The notes beneath the pieces are model-generated. The model searched no databases. It was not told the DNA's origin and worked only from the letters and a program-made list of their open reading frames with translations. This document shows, piece by piece, positions 1 through 58,945 of a stretch of 64,000 nt of DNA (position 1 is the stretch's first letter; each line of letters starts with the position of its first letter). The stretch is from contig NC_092091.1 of NCBI RefSeq assembly GCF_045679555.1, forward strand, positions 76,553,938 to 76,617,937, written 5' to 3'. The position numbers and the translations under genes are program-made. This stretch comes from Salvelinus alpinus (lineage: Eukaryota > Chordata > Actinopteri > Salmoniformes > Salmonidae).

Positions 1-382
1 GAAAATTATCTTGAAGGGTGTGGCTATGTAACTATTTCTAGGTTCAGATCAATTATTATAAATTACAATTAATTGCTTTTTATGACTATGATTAAGTAGG
101 CTTTAAAAATGAACAGAATGCATTGTTTCGACCTACACAACATCAAGGAGGACCAGCCTACTTTCTGATAGAGAATACAGCGATGAGTGCAAAACCTCTC
201 GCCAGTGAGAAAAACGACGTGCACAATGATCATCTGCCTCTAACGGCTTTAACGAAGTGGCAGCTGCATTCATGTAGATGATGTATCCATGATGTCGCCA
301 TGATGTCGCCTTAGTATAATTGTGATTGACAGATTACCTGCTGGTATGATAATGATTTTAAGATGATGTTATAGCGTTTTAC
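1..382. other. Copy A intron 13, left part
   Basis: Intron between exon 13 and the unseen exon 14. Positions 10-100 match 30170-30250 of copy B, and 100-300 match 35831-35962 plus 39085-39120. The copy B intron is the same sequence with large insertions. The TTAA at 249-252 is the uninserted counterpart of the piggyBac-like insertion site in copy B. No gene seen. Confidence 0.75.
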
Positions 383-18334
<17,952 letters not shown>

Positions 18335-18610
18335 CAGTCTTTGGGGAGTGGGAGGTGGCTGGTGGATGGAGGGGTGAGTGAGTGAGAGAGAGAGAGAGCA
18401 AGAGAGAGAGAGAGAGAAAGAGCGTGTGTGAGAGAGAGAGGAAATCCCTGACCCAGCCTCTGTGGTTAAACCTCTTGGCCACAACCCAACATGTCCTATA
18501 ATGAGGGTGTAGTTAGTATGCAGAAGCATCTTTATGATACATCAGTAAAATGTAATTAGACGTTGTCAAAACTGATTAGAGACTAGTACTTGGCCCCTGT
18601 CCTGGCACAC
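18335..18610. other. 5' flank of copy A
   Basis: Includes a GA-rich run at 18380-18440, then sequence matching 57060-57240 behind copy B. The promoter of copy A is expected here, but no TATA box or other element could be defended. Confidence 0.55.
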
Positions 18611-19745
18611 ACTGCATTCCTTATTACCTAGGAACATAGAGAGGTGTATATTCCTAGCCTGTTATCCCCCCACCATACTGCATTCCCTGTTACCTAGGAA
18701 CATAGAGAGGTGTATATTCCTAGCCTGTTATCCTCCCACCATACTGCATTCCCTATTACCTAGGAACATAGAGAGGTGTATATTCCTAGCCTGTTATCCC
18801 CCCACCATACTGCATTCCCTATTACCTAGGAACATAGAGAGGTGTATATTCCTAGCCTGTTATCCTCCCACCATACTGCATTCCCTATTACCTAGGAACA
18901 TAGAGAGGTGTATATTCCTAGCCTGTTATCCTCCCACCATACTGCATTCCCTATTACCTAGGAACATAGAGAGGTGTATATTCCTAGCCTGTTATCCTCC
19001 CACCATACTGCATTCCCTGTTCCCTGTTACCTAGGAACATAGAGAGGTGTATATTCCTAGCCTGTTCTCCCCCCACCATACGGCATTCCCTATTACCTAG
19101 GAACATAGAGAGGTGTATATTCCTAGCCTGTTATCCTCCCACCATACTGCATTCCCTATTACCTAGGAACATAGAGAGGTGTATATTCCTAGCCTGTTAT
19201 CCTCCCACCATACTGCATTCCCTATTACCTAGGAACATAGAGAGGTGTATATTCCTAGCCTGTTATCCTCCCACCATACTGCATTCCCTATTACCTAGGA
19301 ACATAGAGAGGTGTATATTCCTAGCCTGTTATCCTCCCACCATACTGCATTCCCTGTTCCCTGTTACCTAGGAACATAGAGAGGTGTATATTCCTAGCCT
19401 GTTCTCCCCCCACCATACTGCATTCCCTATTACCTAGGAACATAGAGAGGTGTATATTCCTAGCCTGTTATCCTCCCACCATACTGCATTCCCTATTACC
19501 TAGGAACATAGAGAGGTGTATATTCCTAGCCTGTTATCCCCCCACCATACTGCATTCCCTATTACCTAGGAACATAGAGAGGTGTATATTCCTAGCCTGT
19601 TATCCTCCCACCATACTGCATTCCCTATTACCTAGGAACATAGAGAGGTGTATATTCCTAGCCTGTTATCCTCCCACCATACTGCATTCCCTATTACCTA
19701 TGAACATAGAGAGGTGTATATTCCTAGCTTGTTATCCCCCCACCA
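18611..19745. repeat. 66-bp minisatellite (about 17 units)
   Basis: Period 66 bp, unit containing ctattacctaggaacataga and tattcctagcctgttatcc. Two units carry an extra ccctgtt insertion (about 19015 and 19358). It grew from a single-copy sequence still seen at 57225-57245 behind copy B. Confidence 0.97.
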
Positions 19746-20017
19746 TACTTTATTCCCTGTTGCACAAGGTTCTCCTCAGAGATACAAAGGGCGTCCTGTT
19801 GAAGTGTTTGGCAATGGCTCAACTCAACCATGGCCGTTTTAACTCCATATCCTTTAGCTGAATGCCTTCAGTTCCTCAAGTGTTAAAAGGAGAACATTGC
19901 ACTGAAAGGCTGGTGGGAAATGGAACAATACTGGTCCGTACTGCTGCTTTCTGTCCTAGATTAAATGTATGTCATATGTACAATCCTATATATACTATAT
20001 ATCATGGTCATATAAAT
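19746..20017. other. Unique flank
   Basis: Shares atatcctttagctgaat and gttcctcaag with 57555-57610 behind copy B. No gene seen. Confidence 0.5.
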
Positions 20018-20054
20018 TATGTACAATCCTCTCAATCTGTATACATTCTTGGTT

Positions 20055-20115
<61 letters not shown>

Positions 20116-20150
20116 CAAGGGTGTATACAGATTGAGAGGATTGTACATAT
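20018..20150. repeat. Long AT-rich inverted repeat (cruciform-prone)
   Basis: Arms of about 32 bp (gtacaatcctctcaatctgt and its reverse complement, about two mismatches) flank a (TA)n core of about 55 bp at 20058-20112. Confidence 0.93.
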
Positions 20151-20737
20151 ATTACCATTAATTGATTGAATAAATTAATTGAATACAGACAATCTTTCCA
20201 CTGAGCTGATAAATGCTGAGAAAATATATTTTGACAAAGCACCAATAACCGAGAATATGGTTAAAACAAACAATTAAAAAACGTAATATATTATAATCTA
20301 AGAACTAAAACCATTTACCATTTAAATGACAGAAATAATGGTAAACAAAATGAAAATAAAGACCTCTGAATTGTTTTGTGATATAATAACACCAGTTATG
20401 TAAAGAAACCTTCTCAAAGCTTCCATACCTTCTCGGGTTATTTGAGCGTAGTTGGATCTCTTCCTCTTTCCCTGTCTCTGTTGCAGTAGTAACCCAAACT
20501 GTAGAGGAACATACAGTACACCTGTATATATACTGGACTGTACCGTCAGGCAGGGATGGAGAGAGGAGGGTGAGGTCTGTCTGTTACAGTACACACTAAT
20601 CATTAACTTCTAGGGTTTTCCATGGCCACAACATATCCAATCTTCTTATCAGATGTCAATCAATCAATGTGGACCATAAGGGGCAGGGCTACCCTGAACC
20701 TAACCTGGTAACAACGTGTAAATCATTACCTACGCTA
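20151..20737. other. Unassigned flank
   Basis: AT-rich sequence with short frames only. No gene or element recognised. Confidence 0.45.
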
Positions 20738-20955
20738 CAAGTCAAATGTCTGGACACACCTACTCATTCCAGGGTTTTTCTTTCTTTTTTAAATTTTCTA
20801 CATTGTAGAATAATAGTGAAGACATTAAAACTATGAAATAACACATACAACATAACCAAAAAAGGGATAAACAATTCAAAATATATTTTATATTTGAGAT
20901 TCTTCAAAGTAGCCACCCTTGGACACTCTTGGCATTCTCTCAACACACACATAGG
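20738..20955 (+). mobile_element. Tc1-like transposon end fragment
   Basis: Starts with a terminal sequence caagtcaaatgtctggacac and holds the attgtagaataatagtgaag and gattcttcaaagtagccacc motifs common to this Tc1 family. No transposase coding remains. Confidence 0.75.
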
Positions 20956-20959
20956 TCAT

Positions 20960-22140
20960 GATTTTCAATCTTTACTGACAATACTGGCCTGAGTAAAGCC
21001 AGTGTGTCTATGTATGCGGATGACTCAACACTATTCATGTCTGCTACTACAGAGACTGAAATGACTGCAACACTTAACAAAGAGCCTCATACAGTTTCAG
21101 AATGGGTGGCAAGAAATAAGATAGTTCAAAATATTTCACAAACTAAAATCATTGTATTTGGGACAAATCATTCACTAATCCCTAAACTCCTCTAAATCTT
21201 GTAATGAATAATGTGGAAACTGAGCAAATTAAGGAGGCTAAACTGCTTGGGGTAACCCTGGATTGTAAACTGTCATGGTCAAAAGATATTGATGTAACGG
21301 TAGCTAAGATTGGGAGAGGTCTGTCTACAGTGAAGTGCTGCTCTGCTTTCTTGACATCGCTATCAACAAGTCAAGTCCTACAGGCTCTAGTTTTGTCGTC
21401 CCTTGACCCCTGCCCAGTCATACTGTCAAGTGCCACAAAGGGGGACATAGACACATTACAATTGACCCAAACAGAGCAGCATGACCGACACTTAGATGTA
21501 CACTTAGATGTACACGGAGAGCCAGCATTGATACTATGCATGTTAATCTCTCCTGGCTCAGGGTGGAGTAGAGATGAACTGCATCACCGCTTGTCTTTGT
21601 GAGAGGTATTGACAGGTTGAAATCACGAGCTGACTATTTAAGCGACTAGCGCTCAGCTCAAACACCCATACATACCCCGCAAGACATGCCACCAGAGTTC
21701 TCCAAGTCCAGAACAGACTATGGGAAACACACAGTACTACATAGAGCCATGACTACATGGAACTATATTCCACATCATGGAACTCAGACAAGCAGTAGAA
21801 TCAGATAAAAAAAAACAGATACAACTACATCTTATGGAACAACGTGGACTGTGAAGAGACACATACACACACAGCATTCGCAAACACATGCTAACACACA
21901 CACTCTCCACACACACACACACATTTTAATATTGTTATTTTGCTGTATCATTGGTTTTGTATTGTAGATATGTTGTGGTAGAGTAGTGTGTAATAATGTG
22001 TTGTATTGTAGATATGTTGTGGTAGAGTAGTGTGTAATAATGTGTTATATTATGTATTATATTATTGCATTTAATTGTGATTGGACCCCAGGAAGAGTAG
22101 ATTGTGCCTTGACAACAGCCAATGGGGATCCATAATAAAC
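20960..22140 (+). mobile_element. LINE 3' fragment (reverse transcriptase remnant)
   Basis: Frame from 21004 shows MYADDSTLFMSA, the YADD catalytic box of LINE reverse transcriptases. A following frame from 21204 shows KLLGVTLDCKLSW, the usual next block. A stop and frame break near 21194 separates them, so it is dead. The 3' end near 22100-22135 (acaacagccaatggggatcc, ataataaac) is the typical tail of a fish L2/Rex-like LINE. Clade assignment is tentative. Confidence 0.8.
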
Positions 22141-22589
22141 ACAAATACACACACAAAATACTGTATTCAGTTTTTGTGGGAGGGATTATCCAAGCAGAAT
22201 CATTAAACATCTTTCTTTAATGTAAATCAGTAAGAGGTTTGAAAGAATTCTGAATGGTTTTATGGTACTAGTTTCACAGGCGCTCTGAAGAGATGACTAT
22301 TGATTTTAGAGAAGGTAATTACTTCGAAAGGAAAATTATTAAAGATATTTTTTCATTTTTTCCTATCATCCATGAGGGTGACCAAAATTATTCTGGATGG
22401 TAACATGATTGTTCATGGTTCAGGACAGGCAGTGGAGACTGATGACTAGGGAGAGGATGGCACTAACGTTAGGGTGGATTCTTTATGGTATGATAATATT
22501 ATTTCACAAGGCATGTGGACAGGTACATTTCTGGGATTGCTATTTGGCGTCGCTAAGGTAATCAGCGTTTATTACCGTTCGTCACAGAT

Positions 22590-22690
22590 AACTCACTGGC
22601 TGAATCAACGTTGTTTCTACGTCATTTCAATTCAATTACATTTAACCAACGTGGAACAGACGGTGAATTGACGTCTGTGCCCAGTGGGTT
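22590..22690. repeat. Short interspersed repeat fragment
   Basis: Contains aatcaacgttgtttctacg and gaattgacgtctgtgccc, which I recognise as a common dispersed fish repeat of unknown class. Confidence 0.45.
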
Positions 22691-23044
22691 GTCTGGAATG
22701 TTCTGAAGAGTTGTTTTGATAACCAGTGCAAGAAGCACCTGACATCAGACTCATTGACCCATCAGCTAACGTAACAGTTTCCATGGCGATATCCTATGTT
22801 CACAGGTTACATGTGTGAATATGCTTGTGTTTTAATATGTGTGTGTGTTTTAATATGAGCTATAGTGTATTTACAAGTTCCCAGTCTCATGCTTTCTGCT
22901 TAGCTGGGCAGCTCAGCCCAGTTTTATAACAGCAGTTAAAGGGCGAAGCCCCTTATGACGTCCCTAGGAAACCCTGTCCTGTCAGTGCCCTGATCACAGA
23001 TTACCAACCCATATTCACCTCTTTGACTCTGACCCCAGTCTGCA

Positions 23045-23189
<145 letters not shown>

Positions 23190-24002
23190 CCTGCTGTACC
23201 CCTGGGAGTGGAGGGGGCAGGATACAGAGGGGAGGGGACAGTGACAGTATCAGAGGGTTCTGCCCAGGCCCCCTTGGTGAGGTGTGTATCGGTTATGTTG
23301 TCATGGTAACGTTATATGACTCTAAAGAGTTAATAAGGGATTGTGTTGGACAGGTCACAGAGTCGGGGATAGCAGCTGATAATTGATAACAGTCTGTTCA
23401 GTTGATACTGTGAAGATCATGATAATCACCACTAGAGTCAGAGAGGGCGTGTTTCTTTATCATGATAATTGATATTTGTTTGGTAAAAGCAGCAGGATAA
23501 ATACACACGTAGGTAGAGTCCAATCTGTGTTTGTGTTTTGCATTTGAATGTTTTATTATTTCTAAATGAAATATGTATAAAATATGAATAACAAAAATGA
23601 TAATGCATTAAACCGATAATGCATCCACTTAAACTCTTAATGCATGTATCTTCATGTGTTTTAATGTTCCATCTCCTTGATCCTCATATAATCTGTTCAT
23701 TATATTAACCATACATGAGTTCTGCTTATTTTCCATCCTTATTACAATAACAGTGGATGTATGGACTTCATCACTGTCACCATAATGTAAAAGATGGGAA
23801 CATTGAAGAGGGGATTAAAAATCAAGTTTGAAGCTACAGTCTGCGATTGATACATACATTTTTGGACTTATAAGTGAATGACATATATATATTTTGAATC
23901 ACAGACCCCACCGGCTGCCCTCATAAACTGGTTGATAACAGAATACAACCCTATTGTAATGAGAACCATGCTTTTATTAAATAACTATTATGTGATATAA
24001 TC

Positions 24003-24147
24003 ATACATGCCATTTAGCAGATGCTTTTATCCAAAGCAACTTATAGTCACGTGTGCAATCATTTCACATATGGGTCCCGGGAATCGAACCCACAGTCCTG
24101 GCGTTGCAAACACTATGCTCTACAAACCAAGCTACAGAGGACCACAC
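24003..24147 (-). mobile_element. tRNA-derived SINE
   Basis: The reverse strand has a tRNA-like head: ggttcgattcccgggaccc resembles a B box and T arm. The tail reads catttagcagatgctttta on the plus strand. A degenerate counterpart sits at 61150-61245. Confidence 0.8.
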
Positions 24148-24384
24148 TACACTATGTACAGGGCTGTATTCCGTCATCTGTCGTTTACTAGGGCCGACAG
24201 GCTAGGATAAGTGGTCAGGGTGATGATGTGATGCTGCAGAGTGGGTGGATTTACAGTAGTCAATCAGGAAGTAGAACATGTTTTATGAAGCTAGAATGCT
24301 ACATTTAGTGAATGTCTATTGGTTAAAAACATTGGTAATTTGGACTCCATGACGTGGCCCTTATCAAGTAGTGGTGAACCTTCA

Positions 24385-24480
24385 GTGGAGCCAGGTGGGG
24401 AATTGGCCAGAGTGGTGATGTCATGTTGTCCCAGAGTGGTGATGTCATGTTGTTCCAGAGTGGTGATGTGATGTCACAGA
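24385..24480. repeat. 24-bp minisatellite (about 4 units)
   Basis: Unit cagagtggtgatgtcatgtt plus four bases. It is the short allele-like counterpart of the array at 62775-64000 behind copy B. Confidence 0.9.
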
Positions 24481-24499
24481 TTTGGTACATCATTGCGCA

Positions 24500-26345
24500 A
24501 GTTAGGCTACACATCATGAAATATGAGACAAACGACAGACAGTAGCGTAGGCTACAAGTATCAAAATAGATTGAACGTGAATATATGATTGAAATAGGCC
24601 TATAACCTAATGTGTTTATATTTGAATGCAGTCATCTTTGTATTTGTAGTCAACTTTGTTCTGAAGTTATCGGCACTCACAGAGAAATTGATAAAACATG
24701 TGATTCTATGTTTTACAGACATCTTCGGTGTATAAAGTGACCCGGGAGAGCAACAAAACATTTAATGAAGCACTTAGCTGTTCTATGTGTGGTCCGAGGC
24801 AGGCCTTAGACTACGAGTGTTTTCAAGTGCAAAGTTAATAACAACGGTTTTGGGAAACAGCTCGGATTTATCAATGTTCCTACAAAAGTTCTGAAGATGA
24901 ACTCAGTCTTAAGATTATTTTGGGAAACCGGGCCCAGGCGAGTTTCACAGGCTACTAAACTACCTCCGTATCATAACAAAACAAATATCACGAGTCACAA
25001 ATGCAGCAGGAAAGCAGAGCTTTTTATTCATGCCAGAGAGGTAAACCGGACACAAAAATTAAAACATCAATATTACAGTGCAAGTGACATGATGAGAAAT
25101 TGCCCAGAGAGAAGCTGCTGGCACTTTTTTACACCAGAAACATTCATTTTCATGGTGGCATTGGGAACATTCCCAGATGAAAACTTTGCAGATGCCTGCC
25201 AGATCTAACAACACCTGGATAGGTGTTAATAAACATATTAGCTTTCTTTATCATATCATACAGCAACCTGATGCCCAATTGCGCCATCCCTAGCTATGTT
25301 TCCATGAACTTGTCCAGTGATGTTTTGTAGACATTTAGAAAGTTGCCTGCTACGACGCGTTTCCACTGAACGTGTCGATAAAAACAGATGGACGTAATGA
25401 CATCACACCTATAGGGTTGAATAAAAATGTTGTGGTTGAAGTGTTTCAATGACCCATTTAGGCAAATTGGCAATTAATACATTGGTGATAGCCTGTATGC
25501 CCTCCAACCTATCTGTTTCATGTCTCAGGCAAAAGCCAGCATGAATAGAATGCAAGAATTGACTGATATTTGTCATATTCGAATAATTATCATCATGTGC
25601 CAACGTATCGCCACGGTGCCATAGTGAAACTTGCACTCTAGTAGATCTGAAATAATTGGATGTTGAAACTTGTATCTAGCCAATCAGAAAAGCAAGGCGA
25701 AGCATTTCAGGGATTCTGGAAAGTCAGGACAAGGATCCTGCAAAGAAACGTTGTGTTTAAAGTTGAGAAATAGCTTTAGCAAGCAGTAGGCATTTAGAAT
25801 GAAATGTAGAGGGGAGCTTTATAGTTAAGTGATAACATCACGTGCCCCGCGTTCCTTCCACATTGTTCGGCAATCATCATTTATATTTAAAAATATATAT
25901 TTTCATCATCGTTTGATGAAACAAAGAAAGTTTGAAAAAAGACAAAATCCACTCCTGTTGAATGGATAAAACGTTGTTGATCTTTAGAAAGCTAAAGCAA
26001 AGCACTCAATATAGGGTAGGGGAAACGTCTCGAGTGGCGCAAAAGGGAATATAATATTGCGGATAAAATTCTGAAAGGCACAATTTCATGTGTACAACAT
26101 CTAAAGACCTGCATCACTATACTGAGAGCGTTGCCGTTTCTAAAAGGACGTATTTGGGTGTTTATGGAGCCTTTGTTCAGGTTTTTTCAGAGCCCCATAC
26201 GACACAACGAGGATGAGGAAGTGGTTTTGGTTTATCTGTTTGGGATAAGTTCTCAAAAACATGTGAAATCACAGAACAGGTATTCTGAACCTGAATAACA
26301 TCCCATTTACATCAAAAATAGAAATATGGTTGAGAAATGTATCTT
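24500..26345. other. Unassigned spacer between the two gene blocks
   Basis: Only short frames (for example 24897-25208, plus strand, 103 codons, with no motif I know). Could contain the duplication junction or old repeats. Nothing is supported. Confidence 0.4.
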
Positions 26346-26348
26346 CTC

Positions 26349-28195
26349 CTTTAACTTCTTGAGCCTATGGGGGGTGCTATTTCGATCTTGGAAATATTGG
26401 TCTCCAAATTAAACTGCCTAGTACTCAATTCTTGCTCGTACAATATGCATATTATTATTATTATTGGATAGAAAACACTCTCTAGTTTCTATAACCGTTG
26501 GAATTATGTCTCTGAGTGAAACAGAACTCATTCTACAGCACTTTTCCTGCCAGGGAGTGAGATTTCAGAAATCTTGGCCCCTGCTCCCAGGTCAGTTCAT
26601 AAGTCCCTGTGAATGCTATGATGCTACAAACACTGCCTACGCCTTCCTCTAGATGTCAGTAAGCGGGGAGATTTTGAATGGAGTGGATTGCGCAATCTGG
26701 GCTCTATAAATAGACCCTGGAGCGGAAAGACCGTCCTTTTCAACAGTGCGCTCGACGCAGAGTGGTCGTCGGACTGGCCTCCTTCCAAGCTTTGGTTTAG
26801 CCACTTATATATCGCCGGTCATGTTTTTACTCGTTATAGGTCTTAAAAACATCATAAGGTAGTTAATTTAAACGGTTTTATAGCAATTTATATCCGTTTA
26901 GTGCGATTTTGAGGCATTTCTTTGTGACGCACTTTGAAGAGCTGGTCACGTTTCCAGTACATGCCGAACGTTAGTGGCCATTTCGACAGGACAAGAGGAC
27001 ATCTTTCGACCAAAAGACGATTAGACCGGAGAAAGGATACATTGCCCAAGATTCTGATGGAAGATCAGCTCATAGTAAGAACTATTTATGATGATAAATC
27101 GTTATTCTGTTGAAAAATGTCAAACGCATATATCGCCATTTTTTTTTGTGTAGCTTCGCTTGGCGAACCCTGTATTGCACAGTAAGGATAATTTTAGAAA
27201 TGTAATTCAGCGATTGCATTAAGAACTAATTTGTCTTTCGATAACTGTTCACCCTGTATTTTTTAGTAAAGTTTATGATTAGTTATTCATTAGACTAGAT
27301 CACTGTCAAAGATGGCGCCCGACATTTTCGGCCTAGTTTGGCTACTATTCTCATTGTATAACCACGTTTTTTTGTGGCTAAATATGCACATTTTCGAACA
27401 AACTCTATATGTATGTTGTAATATGATGTTACAGGAGTGTCATCGGAAGAATTCTGAGAAGGTTAGTGAAAAAATTTATATATTTTGGCGATGATAACGT
27501 TATCGCTCTCTTTGGCTTGAATCAATGCTCGGGTAACGTTTGCACATGTGGTATGCTAATATAACGATTTATTGTGTTTTCGCTGTAAAACACTTAGAAC
27601 ATCTGAAATATTGTCTGAATTCACAAGATCTGTGTCTTTCCATTGCTATGCGCTGTGTATTTTTAAGAAATGTTTTATGATGAGTAAATTGGTAATACAC
27701 GTTGCTCTCTGTAGTAATTCTAGTCGCTTTGGTGAGATTTGTGATGGTGGCTGCAATGGCAAACTATGATTTATACCTGAAATATGCACATTTTTCTAAC
27801 AAAACCTATGCTATACAATAAATATGTTATCAGACTGTCATCTGATGAGGTTTTTTCTTGGTTAGTGGCTATCAATATCTTTATTTGGTCGAATTTGTGA
27901 TAGCACCTGATGGAGTAAGAAACTGATGGAGTTAGAAAAGTGGTGTCTTTTGCTAACGTGGTTAGCTAATAGATTTACATATTTTGTCTTCCCTGTAAAA
28001 CATTTAAAAAATCAGAAATGATGGCTTTATTCACAAGATCTGTATCTTTCATTTGGTGTCTTGGACTTGTGATTTAATGATATTTAGATGCTACTATTTA
28101 ATTGTGACGCTATGCTAGCGATGATAATCAGTGGGGGGGGGGTTGGGGGTGCTTGTCAAGTGGGACGCTAGCGTCCCAACTATCCCAGAGAAGTT
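26349..28195 (+). mobile_element. 1.85-kb interspersed repeat, copy 1
   Basis: Non-coding. Ends resemble short inverted repeats (taacttcttgagcc left, cagagaagttaa right). An inverted, diverged copy occupies 30262-32087; shared blocks include actcaattcttgctcgtaca and atgcatatt. Probably a non-autonomous DNA element; class not determined. It contains (G)9 at 28133-28141. Confidence 0.75.
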
Positions 28196-28247
28196 AAGTT
28201 TAAGAAGTAGTATCAGGTTGGCAGTCAGTCAGTCCATGAGGTTAAGA

Positions 28248-56912
<28,665 letters not shown>

Positions 56913-56996
56913 CAGTCTGTGGGAGTGGGTGGTGGGTGGGGGGCGTGAGTGAGAGTGAGAGAGAAAGAGACAGAGAAAAAGAGAGAGTGAGACTGC

Positions 56997-57031
<35 letters not shown>

Positions 57032-57259
57032 CGAAGTGGGATTTCATTATCAACAACTGTAAGGAAATCCCTGACCCAGCCCCTGTTGTTAAATCTCTTG
57101 GCCACATCCCAACATGCCCTATAATAAAGTTAGTAGACAGAAGCATCTTCACGAAACATGATAAAAATATAACAAGACATTGGCATACCTAATTAGAGAC
57201 GGGTTTTTAGCCCCTGTCCTGGCACATAGTACATTCCCTGTTACCACACTTCAATCAGT
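56913..57259. other. 5' flank of copy B
   Basis: Contains (ATC)n at 56999-57030 and sequence matching 18440-18620. Promoter expected here but no element can be named. Confidence 0.55.
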
Positions 57260-57540
57260 GTAAATGAAGGGGAGGAGACAGGTTAAAGAAGCCTTGAGAC
57301 AATTAAGACATGGATTGTGTATGTGTGCCATTCAGAGGGTGAATGGGCAAGACAAAAAAAGTGCCTTTGAACAGGGTATGGTAGTAGATGCCAGGTGCGC
57401 CGGCTTGTGTCAAGAACTGCAACGCTGCTGGATTTTTCACGCTCAACAGTTTCCGGTGTGTATCAAGAATGGTCCAACACCCAAAGGACACACCTTGACT
57501 TCTTAAGGCTGCTCTGAGGGCATCTCAGTATTAGTGTTCC
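57260..57540 (+). mobile_element. Tc1-like transposon fragment
   Basis: Contains ccttgagacaattaagacat and gtcaagaactgcaacgctgc, which I recognise as internal sequence of a common salmonid Tc1 family. No ends. Confidence 0.6.
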
Positions 57541-57599
57541 TGTTTGGTTTTCTCTGTGAATATCCTTTAGCTGAATAGCTATTTATTGAACACCTTTAG

Positions 57600-58013
57600 T
57601 TCCTCAAGGACTTGAACCTGATCGAACATCTCTGGAGAGACCTGAAAACTGCTGTGCAGCGACGCTCCCCATCCAACCTGACAGAGCTTGAGAGGATCTG
57701 CAGAGAAGAATGGGAGAAACTCCCCAAATACAGGTTTGCCAAGCTTGTAGTGTCATACCCAGGAAGACTCGAGGCTGGAATCGCTGCCAAAGGTGCTTAA
57801 ACAAAGTACTGAGTAAAGTGTCTGAATACTTATGTAAATGTAATACTTAAGTTTTTTATTTTTAATAAAAACAGTTTTTGCTTTGCCATTATGGGATATT
57901 GTGTATGGATTGATTGGGGGGGGGGGACTATTTAATACATTTTAGAATAAGGCTGTAACGTAACATAATGTGGAAAAAGTCAAGAGGTCTGAATACTTTT
58001 CGAATGCACTGTA
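57600..58013 (+). mobile_element. Tc1-like transposase C-terminal fragment and right end
   Basis: The frame 57612-57800 reads NLIEHLWRDLKTAVQRRSP, the last catalytic block, to a natural end. The inverted-repeat end ctgaatacttttcgaatgca is near 57990-58010. The 5' part is missing. Confidence 0.8.
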
Positions 58014-58027
58014 TGTATATATATATA

Positions 58028-58235
58028 GATACAGTACCAATCAAAAGTTTGGAAACACCTACTAATTTATTATTTATTATTTATTTTTACTGTTTTCTAC
58101 ATTGTAGAATAATAGTGAAGACATCAACACTATGAAATAACACATATGGAATCATGTAACCAAAAAAGTGTTGAACAAATCATTTCATTTGTGAGATTCT
58201 TCAAAGTAGCCACCCTTTGCCTTGATGACAGCTCT
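58028..58235 (+). mobile_element. Tc1-like transposon end fragment
   Basis: acagtaccaatcaaaagttt start; same family as 5252-5412 and 20738-20955. Confidence 0.75.
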
Positions 58236-58620
58236 GCACACTGTTACTGTAAATCCATAGCAAGGTACATTTATGGTTTTAGTTTCACAGGAAGTCTGAT
58301 GAGATTACTATTGATTTTAGAGAAACGGGATTACATTGATTATGAACTCTGGATGGTAACATCATTCTTCAACCAGGAAGTGGAGACCGATGACTAGGGA
58401 GTGGATGGTTCCAACTTGATGGTGTAATATGGTTTCCTTTACTTCACAAGGCAGACAGACGGTGACAGTATCAGAGGGTTCTGCCCCCTGAGTGAGGTGT
58501 ATCTGTTATGTTGTCATGGTAACATAGTAGGACTCAAAGGGGATTTTATAAGGGATGGTGTTGGGCAGGTCACAGGGTCAGAGGTCACAGGGTCAGGGAT
58601 AGCAGTTGATAACTGATAAC
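58236..58620. other. Duplicated flank behind copy B
   Basis: Matches 22250-22480 and 23230-23400. No gene. Confidence 0.65.
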
Positions 58621-58624
58621 AGCA

Positions 58625-58945
58625 TATTCAGTTGATACAGTGAAGCTACTAATAACCACCACTAGATGGAGTCAGAGAGGACATTTTTCCATTAGTTTCA
58701 GTGAAGCTACTGATAACCACCACTAGATGGAGTCAGAGAGGACATTTTTCCATTAGTTTCAGTGAAGCTACTGATAACCACCACTAGATGGAGTCAGAGA
58801 GGACATTTTTCCATTAGTTTCAGTGAAGCTACTGATAACCACCACTAGATGGAGTCAGAGAGGACATTTTTCTATTCAGTTGATACAGTGAAGCTACTGA
58901 TAACCACCACTAGATGGAGTCAGAGAGGACATTTTTCTGTATCAT
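58625..58945. repeat. 61-bp minisatellite (about 5 units)
   Basis: Unit contains accaccactagatggagtca and gaggacatttttccattagt. Single copy behind copy A (about 23415-23480). Confidence 0.95.

Noticed and set aside
21004..21602. Functional reverse transcriptase gene
   Set aside because: Only two short blocks are left with a stop between them; truncated LINE.
24050..24147. tRNA gene
   Set aside because: The tRNA-like arms are part of a SINE with a repeat tail; no complete cloverleaf was seen.
24897..25208. 103-codon plus-strand frame as a gene
   Set aside because: No recognisable motif, no splice context and length within chance expectation for the region.
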